Origin: Olivibacter jilunii
GTDB lineage: Bacteria > Bacteroidota > Bacteroidia > Sphingobacteriales > Sphingobacteriaceae
Length of the DNA stretch: 64,000 bases
NCBI RefSeq assembly: GCF_900607235.1
Contig: NZ_LR027848.1
Coordinates: 485,241-549,240 of the forward strand
Reading direction: 5' to 3'
Made by a program: the position numbers and the translations under genes. This document shows, piece after piece, positions 45,337 to 53,559 of the stretch (positions are counted from its first letter, which is position 1; every line of letters begins with the position of its first letter). Under the pieces are notes generated by a model. It did no database searches. It worked only from the letters and a program-made list of their open reading frames with translations, and had not been told where the DNA came from.

Positions 45337-45381
45337 CAAACTTAAAACTAAATATTTAGTTTTACAACTATTTTCTTAGTT
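45337..45381 (-). promoter_or_regulatory. blaI-M56 promoter with two tandem BlaI-type operators
   Basis: -7 box TAAGTTTG (minus strand, 45344-45337) and TTG (45367-45365) are 20 nt apart. The spacer is the 20-bp perfect palindrome AAAACTAAATATTTAGTTTT (45344-45363). A second, imperfect site AACTATTTTCTTAGTT (45366-45381) has its centre about 20 bp further on, two turns along the same face, and covers the -33 region. The leader is about 15 nt. Confidence 0.8.
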
Positions 45382-45390
45382 ATTTTAAAA

Positions 45391-45419
45391 TAAAAAAAAA
45401 CGCCCTATTAAATGGGCGT
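45391..45419 (-). terminator. Terminator for a short minus-strand transcript
   Basis: ACGCCC (45400-45405) pairs with GGGCGT (45414-45419) around a loop of 8 nt; read on the minus strand it is followed by a U run (A run 45391-45400). It sits past the end of the small ORF 45493-45693 and directly before the blaI operators. Confidence 0.7.
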
Positions 45420-45492
45420 CCATAAAAATATATGATGGGGAAAATCTTACAACCTTTTCTCCTTAAAAAACAGTTCCGCTATCTTAACCGAA

Positions 45493-45693
45493 TCAGAAAA
45501 GAAGAGCCCTCACGTTTAAATATTTAGGGATCGTAACAAAGGAGGCATTTAAATCTGCGGATCTTTGTATGACTTCTGTATTGACATGCGTACATATCAC
45601 CAAAGCTGCTATTAATATCGGTATCAATAACAGCAAGAATGGAGAAATATTCGATAAAAGCGTTTTCATATTTTTAGGAGTTAAGGTGTTCAT
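45493..45693 (-). CDS. Possible small single-pass membrane protein
   Basis: 66 aa, with one hydrophobic segment (SPFLLLLIPILIAALVICTHV) after a short basic start. A second in-frame ATG at 45669 gives 58 residues. Terminator hairpin 45391-45419 about 73 nt past the stop supports transcription on this strand. It lies 244 bp from the divergent LytS gene. No family recognised. It could also be a chance reading frame in AT-rich DNA. Confidence 0.4.
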   Translation of the reverse strand: MNTLTPKNMKTLLSNISPFLLLLIPILIAALVICTHVNTEVIQRSADLNASFVTIPKYLNVRALLF

Positions 45694-45937
45694 TTTTTTT
45701 CTTAATTATTATGATACAAATAAACGAGTGTTTTCTTTTTTAATAAAGTTTTTTAGACTAACGCTTTATATTTCTAGACAAACAGGAGATTCATTACATC
45801 GGCTGTATTAGCAAGTTCATCGCTTAAGCGGGGCCGTTAGTATATCAAGAGTACCTAAATTGCCACATAAAAGATATATTTGTTACCTTGTAAGCAGCTA
45901 TAAAAGCATAATATAAAAATAAGAGCGCTTAGCCTAC

Positions 45938-46945
45938 ATGAAGAGAAGTCACATCCTTTACCATATACTCGTTTGGCTTATTTTAGCCACCCTATTATTT
46001 TTGGCAAATGACAATAAGAACAGTCTTCCGCATTTAATCTTTTACAGTCTGTTCACGGTATTTAATGTTGGAATCTTTTATTTTACTTATTTCTTTACTG
46101 CCTCTTATTTTATTGGAAACAAGCGTTACCTTTCGGGCTTTATTATCTCCACTTGCTGCTTATTTGTTTGCGCGCTCATTAAGTTGACAATCGCCGTCTA
46201 TAATGAACCTATTCTTATGCGTTACGGTGACCATATGGAACGAACCTTAACCAAAGCAGAATACTTTACTTCAGCCATTATAATCACCCTGTTTTTTATG
46301 CTACTAGGTTATGCCTTTCGGCTGGCGACAAATTCCTATCAAATGGAACAGGCAAGGAAAACACTAGAAACGGAAAAACTGAACGCAGAGCTGGCTTTTT
46401 TAAAGACGCAGATTAACCCACACTTTCTTTTCAACTCGCTCAATAATATTTATTCACTTGCCTACCAAAAATCAGATAAAGCACCGGAAGCCATATTGAG
46501 ATTATCCGAAATTATGCGTTATATGCTATATGAAAGCAATGACGAGAAGGTGTCCTTAGAAGAAGAGATAAATTACCTGGAAAATTATATAGAACTCCAA
46601 AAACTTCGGGTTAAGGAACAAGTGTATCTGGATCTTCATATCAACATCGACAATTATCAGCACCGCATCATGCCGCTGTTAGTAATTTCCTTTCTTGAAA
46701 ATGTTTTCAAGCATGGCGTTGCAACAGACAAGGAACATCCGATTAGAATCACCGTTGAAGTTCAGAATAGTCGCCTGCACTTCAAAGCGCAGAACAAGAA
46801 GAACAAGCTAAATAAAGATAAGTCCGGAGGAATTGGCCTGACCAATCTAAAAAGGCGGTTGGAGCTTGGGTATCCCGACAAGCATAGCTTCATTGTACAC
46901 GATAACGAAGATTATTACAGCAGCGAATTATTTGTATATTTATAA
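45938..46945 (+). CDS. LytS/YehU-type sensor histidine kinase
   Basis: 335 aa. N-terminal membrane part with four helices (HILVWLILATLLFLA, HLIFYSLFTVFNVGIFYF, SGFIISTCCLFVCALIKL, SAIIITLFFMLLGYAF), then a short coiled coil and the His_kinase domain with phospho-acceptor His162 in INPHFLFNSLNNIYSLAY and N box VISFLENVFKHGV. The GIGLTNLKRRLELGYP motif is the G box. No separate sensor domain. It is followed 16 nt later by its LytTR response regulator. A perfect -7 (TATATTTG, 45875-45882) lies upstream but without a well-placed -33. Confidence 0.95.
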   Translation: MKRSHILYHILVWLILATLLFLANDNKNSLPHLIFYSLFTVFNVGIFYFTYFFTASYFIGNKRYLSGFIISTCCLFVCALIKLTIAVYNEPILMRYGDHMERTLTKAEYFTSAIIITLFFMLLGYAFRLATNSYQMEQARKTLETEKLNAELAFLKTQINPHFLFNSLNNIYSLAYQKSDKAPEAILRLSEIMRYMLYESNDEKVSLEEEINYLENYIELQKLRVKEQVYLDLHINIDNYQHRIMPLLVISFLENVFKHGVATDKEHPIRITVEVQNSRLHFKAQNKKNKLNKDKSGGIGLTNLKRRLELGYPDKHSFIVHDNEDYYSSELFVYL

Positions 46946-46961
46946 AGCAAATTCATAAACC

Positions 46962-47687
46962 ATGATACGATGTTTAGTAGTTGATGACGAACCTTTGGCA
47001 TTAGATATTATAGCAGATTATATTCAAAAAGTACCGGAGCTTACCTTATCAGCAACAACCACCAATGCCATCGAGGGTTTAGGCTTGGTACAACAAGGGG
47101 CAATTGATCTGGTCTTCCTGGACATACAAATGCCGGAATTAACCGGCATCCAATTTTTAAAAATCATAAATGGAAAATGTGATGTAATTCTCACCACGGC
47201 TTACCCTCAATATGCGCTCGAAGGCTACGAGCTGAACGTCACTGACTATTTACTAAAACCCATTGCCTTTGATAGGTTTTATAAATCCATTCAGAAAGTC
47301 ATTAGTCAAAAGATTCATTTTTCTCCAAAAAACTCCTCGGTTGATCAATCACAGAATCATAATAAAAACAGTGAGTTTATATTCGTAAAAACAGAGCATA
47401 AGATTCAACGTGTCGACTATGATGACATTTATTACATCGAAGGGCTCAAAGATTATATCTCGATTTATACTTCCAGTGAACGGATAATAACCCTTCAAAA
47501 TATGAAAAAGATGGAAGAAACGCTTCCCGAGGAGCGATTCGTCCGCGTTCATAAGTCATACATCGTAGCTTTGGAAAAAATTGAGAGTATAGAACGTGGC
47601 CGGATCTCGTTAAAAGAAAAGTTGATTCCAATAGGAGATACCTACCGGGATTCCTTCTTTAAACGCATCGGCGAAAAACATGGTTAA
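46962..47687 (+). CDS. LytTR-family response regulator
   Basis: 241 aa. Receiver domain with acidic pocket VVDDEPLAL, phospho-acceptor Asp54 in LVFLDIQMPELTG, TAYPQYA and KPI switch residues, then the LytTR DNA-binding domain (FIFVKTEHKIQRVDYDDIYYIEGLKDYISIYTSS ... RFVRVHKSYIVALEKIESIERGRISL). It pairs with the kinase 16 nt upstream. Its 3' end stands 4 bp from the convergent CtpA-like gene. Targets are unknown; its own neighbourhood (blaI-M56) is not clearly a target. Confidence 0.95.
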   Translation: MIRCLVVDDEPLALDIIADYIQKVPELTLSATTTNAIEGLGLVQQGAIDLVFLDIQMPELTGIQFLKIINGKCDVILTTAYPQYALEGYELNVTDYLLKPIAFDRFYKSIQKVISQKIHFSPKNSSVDQSQNHNKNSEFIFVKTEHKIQRVDYDDIYYIEGLKDYISIYTSSERIITLQNMKKMEETLPEERFVRVHKSYIVALEKIESIERGRISLKEKLIPIGDTYRDSFFKRIGEKHG

Positions 47688-47691
47688 AAGT

Positions 47692-49434
47692 TCAATTATT
47701 CAAGGGCTCCGCAGAGGCTAGGTGGACCTTCGGCTTTCCAATAATATGATAGTTACCTTTTCCCGAAAGCACGTTATTATAAACCAACATATCGGTCGCG
47801 GCTAAGATCTGTTGAGCCTTTTTTGTAGCGTCGTCTTTCGTTAATGCTACACGATACCTACCTTTCTGAAAATAGTACCGCGACGCAATCTCTTCTTCAA
47901 GCTGTCCCTTTATATATTCTTTATAAAGTACTAAGTCTCGATTTTTGTGCGACCTTATCTTTTGCGCAAGGACTTTCAATTCGTCTGCAACCTGCTCGCT
48001 CCGACTTTCCTTTTCCAGCTCTGACCGCAAGTATTGAAGAGCCTTTTCCGAACGTGTACTGTAGGTGAAATTATGGGCCGATAGATACGTCAAAAAGTCG
48101 CTATAATCTTCATCCGACAGCCGAAACGACTGAAGGTCTTTTAGCGAACTATGTTTATGATAATACTGATTGGCATAACCGGAAATTAAAAATTTATTTT
48201 TCAACTCCTGTACAATCATACTTTGGGCTTGTTCATTTATTTCAATATCAGGCGATATACCGTCACCATTATATACTTTTCTTCCATTTACCGTACTAAA
48301 CTCCGTGATTAAACTATCATTAATCTTTATCGCCTTGCCCCGGTTATCCTTGTGCGCATAGTCGAGCGCTTGAATGCATCTGCCTGAGGGTGTATAATAC
48401 TTTGCTACCGTTACTTTTACTAAATTATTATAAGGCAAACGATAGGTTTGTTGCACGAGTCCTTTCCCGAAACTCTTTTTTCCTATAACTACCGCACGAT
48501 CCAAATCTTGCAACGCACCCGCCACTATTTCAGAGGCAGAAGCCGAGCGCTCATTGATCAATACAACTAAAGGTAATTGAAGGGCTAAAGGAGCTTGCTT
48601 CGTGATATAAGTAAATCGGTTATCCCCTTGTCTTCCTTGTTGAAAAACTACTTCCTGTCCTTGCCGAACAAAAAAATTTACAATCTTCACCGATTCCTGC
48701 AGTATTCCCCCTCCGTTATCACGTAAATCCAGCACAAGCCCCTTTAATGGAGCTGTTCGCCTCATTTCAAGAATCGCTTTGCGAACTTCATCCGCAGCGC
48801 CGGTTAGGAACTTATCCAGTTTTATATAACCTATATTTCCGGGCAGTGTAGTCGAATAGCTCACATTAGGCTGTATGATGTTCTGACGGGTAACTTTGAT
48901 ATTTTCCAGGGTTCCGGTCAGGTTCTTTTTGATGCCCAGTTCAATTACGGTCCCTTCTTCCCCCTTTAATAGATGACTAACATCTTCCGAAGTCATTCCT
49001 TTAACCGCCTGGCCGTTGATACGTATAATTTCGTCTCCCACCTCCAACCCTGCTTTATGGGCAGGATAGGCCTCAAATATTTCGGCAATTTGAATACTTT
49101 TATCTTCTAAACTTACAATCTTGGCACCCAATCCTGCATATTGTGTGTTTATATACCTAAGACGAAAATCATCTAAATCTGATTCAGGCACGAATTCGGT
49201 GTAGGGATCCAATTCTTCCAGCATGGCATTGATTCCCTTTTTCATTAAGAGATTTGGATTTACATCCTCGACATAAGTCATACTGACTTGTCGGTAAAGA
49301 GCTGAGAAGATCTCAAGATTTTTTCCAATCTCAAAGAAATCATCTTTAACGAACGTGAAAGCCATGAACAAGACTCCAACTACAAGTCCTACTAACAGCT
49401 TAACGATGTGACTACGTTTGGTTAATCTTTTCAT
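47692..49434 (-). CDS. S41-family C-terminal processing peptidase (CtpA/Prc-like)
   Basis: 580 aa from ATG 49434 (KRLTKRSHIVKLLVGLVVGVLF, a signal-anchor); an alternative start 12 codons upstream is less likely. PDZ domain at about 85-170 (YAGLGAKIVSLEDKSIQIAEIF, PAHKAGLEVGDEIIRINGQAV), then the protease core with LVLDLRDNGGGILQESVKIV, the catalytic Ser in ERSASASEIVAGALQDLDRAV and Lys in KKSFGKGLVQ. It trims exported or lipoprotein substrates at the cell envelope. Convergent with the LytTR gene. Confidence 0.92.
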   Translation of the reverse strand: MKRLTKRSHIVKLLVGLVVGVLFMAFTFVKDDFFEIGKNLEIFSALYRQVSMTYVEDVNPNLLMKKGINAMLEELDPYTEFVPESDLDDFRLRYINTQYAGLGAKIVSLEDKSIQIAEIFEAYPAHKAGLEVGDEIIRINGQAVKGMTSEDVSHLLKGEEGTVIELGIKKNLTGTLENIKVTRQNIIQPNVSYSTTLPGNIGYIKLDKFLTGAADEVRKAILEMRRTAPLKGLVLDLRDNGGGILQESVKIVNFFVRQGQEVVFQQGRQGDNRFTYITKQAPLALQLPLVVLINERSASASEIVAGALQDLDRAVVIGKKSFGKGLVQQTYRLPYNNLVKVTVAKYYTPSGRCIQALDYAHKDNRGKAIKINDSLITEFSTVNGRKVYNGDGISPDIEINEQAQSMIVQELKNKFLISGYANQYYHKHSSLKDLQSFRLSDEDYSDFLTYLSAHNFTYSTRSEKALQYLRSELEKESRSEQVADELKVLAQKIRSHKNRDLVLYKEYIKGQLEEEIASRYYFQKGRYRVALTKDDATKKAQQILAATDMLVYNNVLSGKGNYHIIGKPKVHLASAEPLNN

Positions 49435-49555
49435 CAGCTTGCATTTTATTGATAGAGGATCAATGCCCAAAAATCAAGCTCTTGAGGCATTACTATAAGC
49501 ATAATCTGTACAAAGAATCTGACGTAGATTGGCGGGTAATAACTCACGAACTATA

Positions 49556-49771
49556 CTAAAGCCTATTGCTCGATAAATCCGCTAGCCCCTTCTTTAATGT
49601 AAACAAGATATATTCCGGTTTTCTTTTCACCCGTGTTGACAACCTATTGACGAGATCTTCTTCTTGCCCCGCCCGATAGTCAAGGTCCTCGTCAGTCAGG
49701 TGATTATATTTTCGCTTAATCTTTTCCCGGAGAACCTTCCAATCAGCTTCATTTAACGTAAAAGACATCAT
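49556..49771 (-). CDS. CsbD-like small protein
   Basis: 71 aa. It has the layout of CsbD-type stress proteins: WKVLREKIKRKYNHLTDEDLDYRAGQEEDLVNRLSTRVKRKPEYI, a short charged helical hairpin. Members are associated with general stress response, but a precise function is not known. ATG 49771 and 49768 are adjacent. Only 121 bp upstream of the CtpA-like gene start, same strand, so possibly co-transcribed. Confidence 0.78.
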   Translation of the reverse strand: MMSFTLNEADWKVLREKIKRKYNHLTDEDLDYRAGQEEDLVNRLSTRVKRKPEYILFTLKKGLADLSSNRL

Positions 49772-49951
49772 ATATTCTGGTTTTAAACAAACTTAAAACA
49801 AAATTTCACTAAATCAAACAGGTAACACATATATCCGGGCCTGTAACCCTCAAAAAACGATTTTAGGCTCGAAATTTGTGGAATCAGGTATCGGTATAGT
49901 TAACAGATGCTAAAACTTTACCATACATGCTATTAACAATTAAAAACGAGT

Positions 49952-50557
49952 ATGAACATGAAAAAAACACTTTTATCTATTTGTATACTGATTAGTACAG
50001 TGACAATTGCTTCGGCTCAATTACTTCCTACTTTTCAGCTTGGTATTAAAGGAGGGTTAAATTTTTCTTCCTTAAGAACAGACGGGAACTGGTTTGACAA
50101 AAGCAGCCGCACCGGTTATCAAGCGGGCCTTTGGGCGCGTATTGGCGGCGCAGGCTTTCATTTTCAACCGGAGCTTTAAGTAACAGGAAAAAATGCGGAG
50201 GCAAAGGTAAATGAAGGGGACGCTGAAGTAAAAATGGATTTTACAAGCTTAGATTTACCCCTATTACTAGGTACTCGAATCGGACTAGGCCCCATCGCTG
50301 CCCGTGTACAAGTAGGTCCGGTAGTCTCCTTTATAATTGATAAAGACAATTCGGTTTTTGACAGATTAGGCGAGGTTGGTAAAACCGGATCTTATAAAAA
50401 CCAAGCGATTGCTCTAACCGGTGGTGTAGGTGTAGACATCATGCGGCTTAGAGCTGATTTGCGCTACGAACATGGCTTAAGTAACTTAACTAAAGATGGT
50501 GCAGAATCGCAAAAAATAAACGTATGGACTATCGGTATTGGCTATAGGTTATTTTAA
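49952..50557 (+). pseudogene. Outer-membrane beta-barrel protein gene broken by a single in-frame stop
   Basis: Both parts are in the same frame. Part 1 (49952-50179) encodes a signal peptide (TLLSICILISTVTIASAQ) and the start of a barrel (LGIKGGLNFSSLR ... GFHFQPEL); codon 76 is TAA (50177-50179); then VTGKNAEAKVNEG continues in frame to SLDLPLLLGTRIGLGP and the barrel end WTIGIGYRLF at 50555. Without the stop the product would be 201 residues of a PorT-like (outer membrane beta-barrel) family. TAA could be a Tyr (TAT/TAC) or Leu codon lost by one base. A sequencing or assembly error is possible. No frameshift is needed. Confidence 0.82.
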
Positions 50558-50567
50558 TTTTAGCAAA

Positions 50568-50605
50568 AAAGAGCAGTGTCTCTCCGCACTGCTCTTTACT
50601 TCTTA
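50568..50605. terminator. Terminator shared by barrel pseudogene and haemoglobin gene
   Basis: AAAGAGCAGTG (50568-50578) pairs perfectly with CACTGCTCTTT (50587-50597). A-rich and T-rich flanks on both sides. The haemoglobin stop codon (50596-50598) lies inside the 3' arm. Confidence 0.8.
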
Positions 50606-50985
50606 TTTTCAGGAGGGTATACACCTAGTTTGGTTTGCATAATAATAGCAATACTGTTCGCTCTGAATTTCGCTTCTTCTGCACGTTCGCCACTAAACAA
50701 CTCGTTTACGGTATTTTCCCATATATCAAGCCATCTATCAAAATGGGCTGGTTTAAACGCGGAAAGATAATTTAAGTTCATATGCTTAAAAAGCATCCCC
50801 CCTTTATAGGCTCCTGTTTGAAATAAAATATTTTCCCAGAAAGATACAATCGTGGGAATATGTTCATCCCAATTTATCGGAACTACCGAAGTAAAATAAT
50901 GCCCTATTAGCGTATCTTTTGTAGCTCGCTCATAAAATAAGCGAACTAAGTGTTCAATATCCCGTCTATCCTGTATATCATTCAT
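50596..50985 (-). CDS. Group III truncated haemoglobin
   Basis: 129 aa, the typical length of trHbP (group III). Pre-helix A and B regions RRDIEHLVRLFYERATKD and IGHYFTSVVPINWDEH, helix E/F around SFWENILFQTGAYKGGMLFKHM, with the proximal His at residue 68, then DRWLDIWENTVNEL and the long H helix. The family binds oxygen or detoxifies NO; which applies here is not known. It is convergent with the broken barrel gene. Confidence 0.92.
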   Translation of the reverse strand: MNDIQDRRDIEHLVRLFYERATKDTLIGHYFTSVVPINWDEHIPTIVSFWENILFQTGAYKGGMLFKHMNLNYLSAFKPAHFDRWLDIWENTVNELFSGERAEEAKFRANSIAIIMQTKLGVYPPENKK

Positions 50986-51540
50986 TTCTCTATCTCATAA
51001 GCGCTGGTTAAACTAGCTAGACAAAGATACGCATAATAAAAAAAGGCCACCAAGAATATGGTAGCCTTCCGTCAGATACTAAAACAAACAGTACATACTT
51101 CTAAAGTACTTTACCGTTATCTTAACTTTACTATTTTGATTTGGTATCTCAAAAGCAAAGTCATTTGTATATTTAAACCTTTGATAGGTTTCACAAATTG
51201 TCAATTTAATTGTCTATTGAGGCCTCCCCCGATGGACATTAACAATGACTTTCATACGCTCTCTTATCTTGCTGTGCCATTGTTTCACTATTCTGTATAG
51301 AAATAGCGTGCCAAAAAAAGAAAGGGGCCGCAATGCACCTAAGAGTTCATTTTTCTATCGCTCATCTTCGCCATAGGCACACAAAGTGTGGAAAAAAATC
51401 CACATTTTGGTAATTGAATTTCGGGTGACGCGTAACATCGGTTATCGAAAAATCCTGCGATGATTTAAAGTCGCTTCTTAAGGCCCGTATTATTTAGCAT
51501 TAATACGGAACCATTCCTGCATTCATACCGTCGTATATGT
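50986..51540. other. Gene-free region with an orphan minus-strand terminator
   Basis: No convincing protein gene on either strand: frames carry only short peptides. A clear intrinsic terminator facing the minus strand lies at 51038-51068, with nothing coding upstream of it, so an unannotated RNA is possible in 51069-51500. It also contains a palindrome CACACAAAGTGTG (51378-51390) and a TGTGGA-TCCACA hairpin (51387-51404). Confidence 0.55.
51038..51068 (-). terminator. Orphan minus-strand intrinsic terminator
   Basis: AAGGC-C-ACC (51043-51051) pairs with GGT-A-GCCTT (51060-51068) with one mismatch; read on the minus strand a run of seven U follows (A run 51038-51044). Confidence 0.65.
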
Positions 51541-51554
51541 TATCTTTGCAATAT

Positions 51555-51923
51555 ATGAATGCATCAGAAATAAACAATCGCTGGCGTGTATTGCAAAAAT
51601 ATACGGCCGATCATTTTGATACAGAGGTTCCCGATATAAAAGTTTTTTTGTTTCTAATAGGCGTACAGGAGCTGGGTAAGGGACCACAAAAATTCTCCAA
51701 AAGGCAGAAGGAAGAATTAATGCATATTGCAACCTGCCGATTATTTAGCGAAATGGGTTTCTATGAACTGGAAGGCGTCGACCAAGATGGGTGGCCACAT
51801 TGGAAATTGATTAAGTCAATTCCCAATTACACCCTTTTAGAACAGGAACTCATTCTAAAGTCGCTCATTATTGATTATTTTGAAGAACATATCCCAAACT
51901 CTACAAATACTAAAACGCTATAA
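51555..51923 (+). CDS. Conserved hypothetical protein
   Basis: 122 aa from ATG 51555 (MNASEINNRWRVLQKYTADHF); an upstream ATG at 51537 would add six residues (MLSLQY) but lies on top of a perfect -7 box TATCTTTG (51541-51548). Helical, no signal peptide or membrane segment; LFLIGVQELGKGPQKFSKRQKEELMHIATCRLFSEMGF is the most conserved-looking part. It contains one Trp-rich block (DQDGWPHWKLIKSIPNYTL). No function recognised. It reads into the cyclophilin gene 17 nt downstream. Confidence 0.7.
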   Translation: MNASEINNRWRVLQKYTADHFDTEVPDIKVFLFLIGVQELGKGPQKFSKRQKEELMHIATCRLFSEMGFYELEGVDQDGWPHWKLIKSIPNYTLLEQELILKSLIIDYFEEHIPNSTNTKTL

Positions 51924-51940
51924 TCTATCCGCTATTCTAT

Positions 51941-52684
51941 ATGAAGAAAACAGTTCTCTTCTTGTCTTTATCACTTCTTAGCTTATTTACATTCGCTGCA
52001 AAACCTGAATATACCTATGCGCGTATTTCAGTAAATGGCACAGCATGCATTGTAAGGCTCTATAATGAAACCCCTAAGCACCGCGATAACTTCATTAAGC
52101 TTGTAAAAGAAGGCTTCTATAATGGTACTCTTTTCCATCGGGTAATAAAAGACTTCATGATTCAAGGAGGTGATCCCGATTCTAAAAATGCACCACAAGG
52201 GACGCTTTTGGGAGAAGGAGACCTGGATTATAAAATTCCGGCAGAGTTCAATGATAGTCTCTTTCATAAGAAAGGGGCTCTTGCCGCCGCTCGAGATAAT
52301 AACCCCGACAAATCATCCAGTGCAGCACAATTTTACCTCGTCCAAGGTAAAAAGTACAGTCCTAAAGAACTGGACCGTTTAGAGCAGTTGAAACTGGAAG
52401 GTCGGAAAATCCCACCCTACCAACGTAATGTTTATGAGACAATAGGAGGGACTCCCTTTCTTGATCATAACTATACCGTTTTTGGCGAAACCGTAAAGGG
52501 CTTGTCTTTAATTGATAGCATAGCTGCATTGCCCACAGACAGCAATGACCGACCACTCCAAAACGTTACGATGGAGGTGAGCATTCTTACCCCTTTGGCA
52601 ACCAGAAAATTGGAAGCAGAGCTGAAGGGAGTGCCGTATAAGCCAAACATTTTCAGACGATTTTTAGATTTGTTCGCAAAATAA
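51941..52684 (+). CDS. Cyclophilin-type peptidylprolyl isomerase, exported
   Basis: 247 aa with signal peptide (KTVLFLSLSLLSLFTFAAK). The cyclophilin domain shows TACIVRLYNETPKHRDNFIKLVKEGFYNGTLFHRVIKDFMIQGGDP, then AAQFYLVQGKKYSPKELDRLE, which carries an insertion, and FLDHNYTVFGETVKGLSLIDSIAALPTDSNDRPLQ. It assists proline isomerisation of periplasmic proteins. The insert of about 40 residues after FYLVQGKK is common in Bacteroidota forms. Reads 17 nt after the hypothetical gene. Confidence 0.93.
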   Translation: MKKTVLFLSLSLLSLFTFAAKPEYTYARISVNGTACIVRLYNETPKHRDNFIKLVKEGFYNGTLFHRVIKDFMIQGGDPDSKNAPQGTLLGEGDLDYKIPAEFNDSLFHKKGALAAARDNNPDKSSSAAQFYLVQGKKYSPKELDRLEQLKLEGRKIPPYQRNVYETIGGTPFLDHNYTVFGETVKGLSLIDSIAALPTDSNDRPLQNVTMEVSILTPLATRKLEAELKGVPYKPNIFRRFLDLFAK

Positions 52685-52759
52685 CAGCGATTCTTATCGA
52701 ATAAGATCGCCTAATTTCCGGTACATTACAAGACAGAACAAAAGAACTACTCTAGATTG

Positions 52760-53527
52760 ATGAAAATAATAACGTATAACGTCAACGGTATTCGTGCCGC
52801 CATGCGTAAGGATTGGATAAATTGGTTAAAAGAATCGGACGCGGATATCGTTTGTCTGCAAGAGATTAAAGCTTCACCCGATCAGCTTATTGATTTATTA
52901 TTGATCGAAGGACTTGGTTATGAACATTACTGGTTCCCTGCAGAGAAAAAGGGTTATAGTGGAACAGCCATTTTAACAAAACGTAGTCCGAAACATGTTG
53001 AATATGGTTGTGGCATTGAGGCCTATGACAAGGAAGGAAGGATCATCCGTGCAGATTTTGAAGAATTGTCCATAATAAGTGCTTATTTTCCATCCGGCTC
53101 TAGCGGCGATGCCCGACAAGATTTTAAGTATCAATTTCTGGACGATTTTCGCCGTTATAGCGATAAATTGTTAACAGAGTTCCCCAGCCTTGTCATTTCC
53201 GGCGACTATAATATTTGTCATCGCGCAATAGACATCCACAATCCCAAATCAAATGCCAATAGTTCCGGCTTCTTACCCGAAGAACGGGCTTGGATGGAAA
53301 GCTTCATTAATAGCGGGTATATAGACACCTTTAGACACCTCCATCCGGAGCCTCATCAATACACCTGGTGGAGCTATCGTGCAAATGCACGGGCTAAAAA
53401 TCTCGGTTGGCGAATTGATTACAACATGGCCAGCCGCGCTTTAGAAGGCCGTATCAAACAGGCTGCTATTTTAACAGATGCGCTACATTCCGATCACTGC
53501 CCCGTATTTTTGGAATTAGATTGCTAA
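52760..53527 (+). CDS. xth: Exodeoxyribonuclease III
   Basis: 255 aa from ATG 52760 (a TTG one codon earlier is not needed). It belongs to the AP endonuclease family: KIITYNVNGIRAAMRKDWINWL, DIVCLQEIKA, SGTAILTKRSPK, YFPSGSSGDARQDFKYQFLD, the catalytic block VISGDYNICHRAIDIHNPK, the WWSYRANARAKNLGWRIDYNM recognition region, and the terminal HSDHCPVF. It repairs abasic sites and 3' ends in DNA. Single gene, convergent with an NTF2-like lipoprotein gene. Confidence 0.96.
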   Translation: MKIITYNVNGIRAAMRKDWINWLKESDADIVCLQEIKASPDQLIDLLLIEGLGYEHYWFPAEKKGYSGTAILTKRSPKHVEYGCGIEAYDKEGRIIRADFEELSIISAYFPSGSSGDARQDFKYQFLDDFRRYSDKLLTEFPSLVISGDYNICHRAIDIHNPKSNANSSGFLPEERAWMESFINSGYIDTFRHLHPEPHQYTWWSYRANARAKNLGWRIDYNMASRALEGRIKQAAILTDALHSDHCPVFLELDC

Positions 53528-53559
53528 AAAATCGTTCTGTCGTTCATTAATGACAGCCT

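Noticed and set aside
45569-45811. 80-codon plus-strand frame opposite the small membrane ORF
   Set aside because: AT-rich low-complexity peptide without signal or domain; the minus-strand ORF has a terminator in the right place, this has not.
51058-51300. 80-codon frame on the plus strand in the haemoglobin upstream region
   Set aside because: No recognisable motif, odd composition, and the minus-strand terminator at 51038-51068 overlaps its start. Treated as non-coding.
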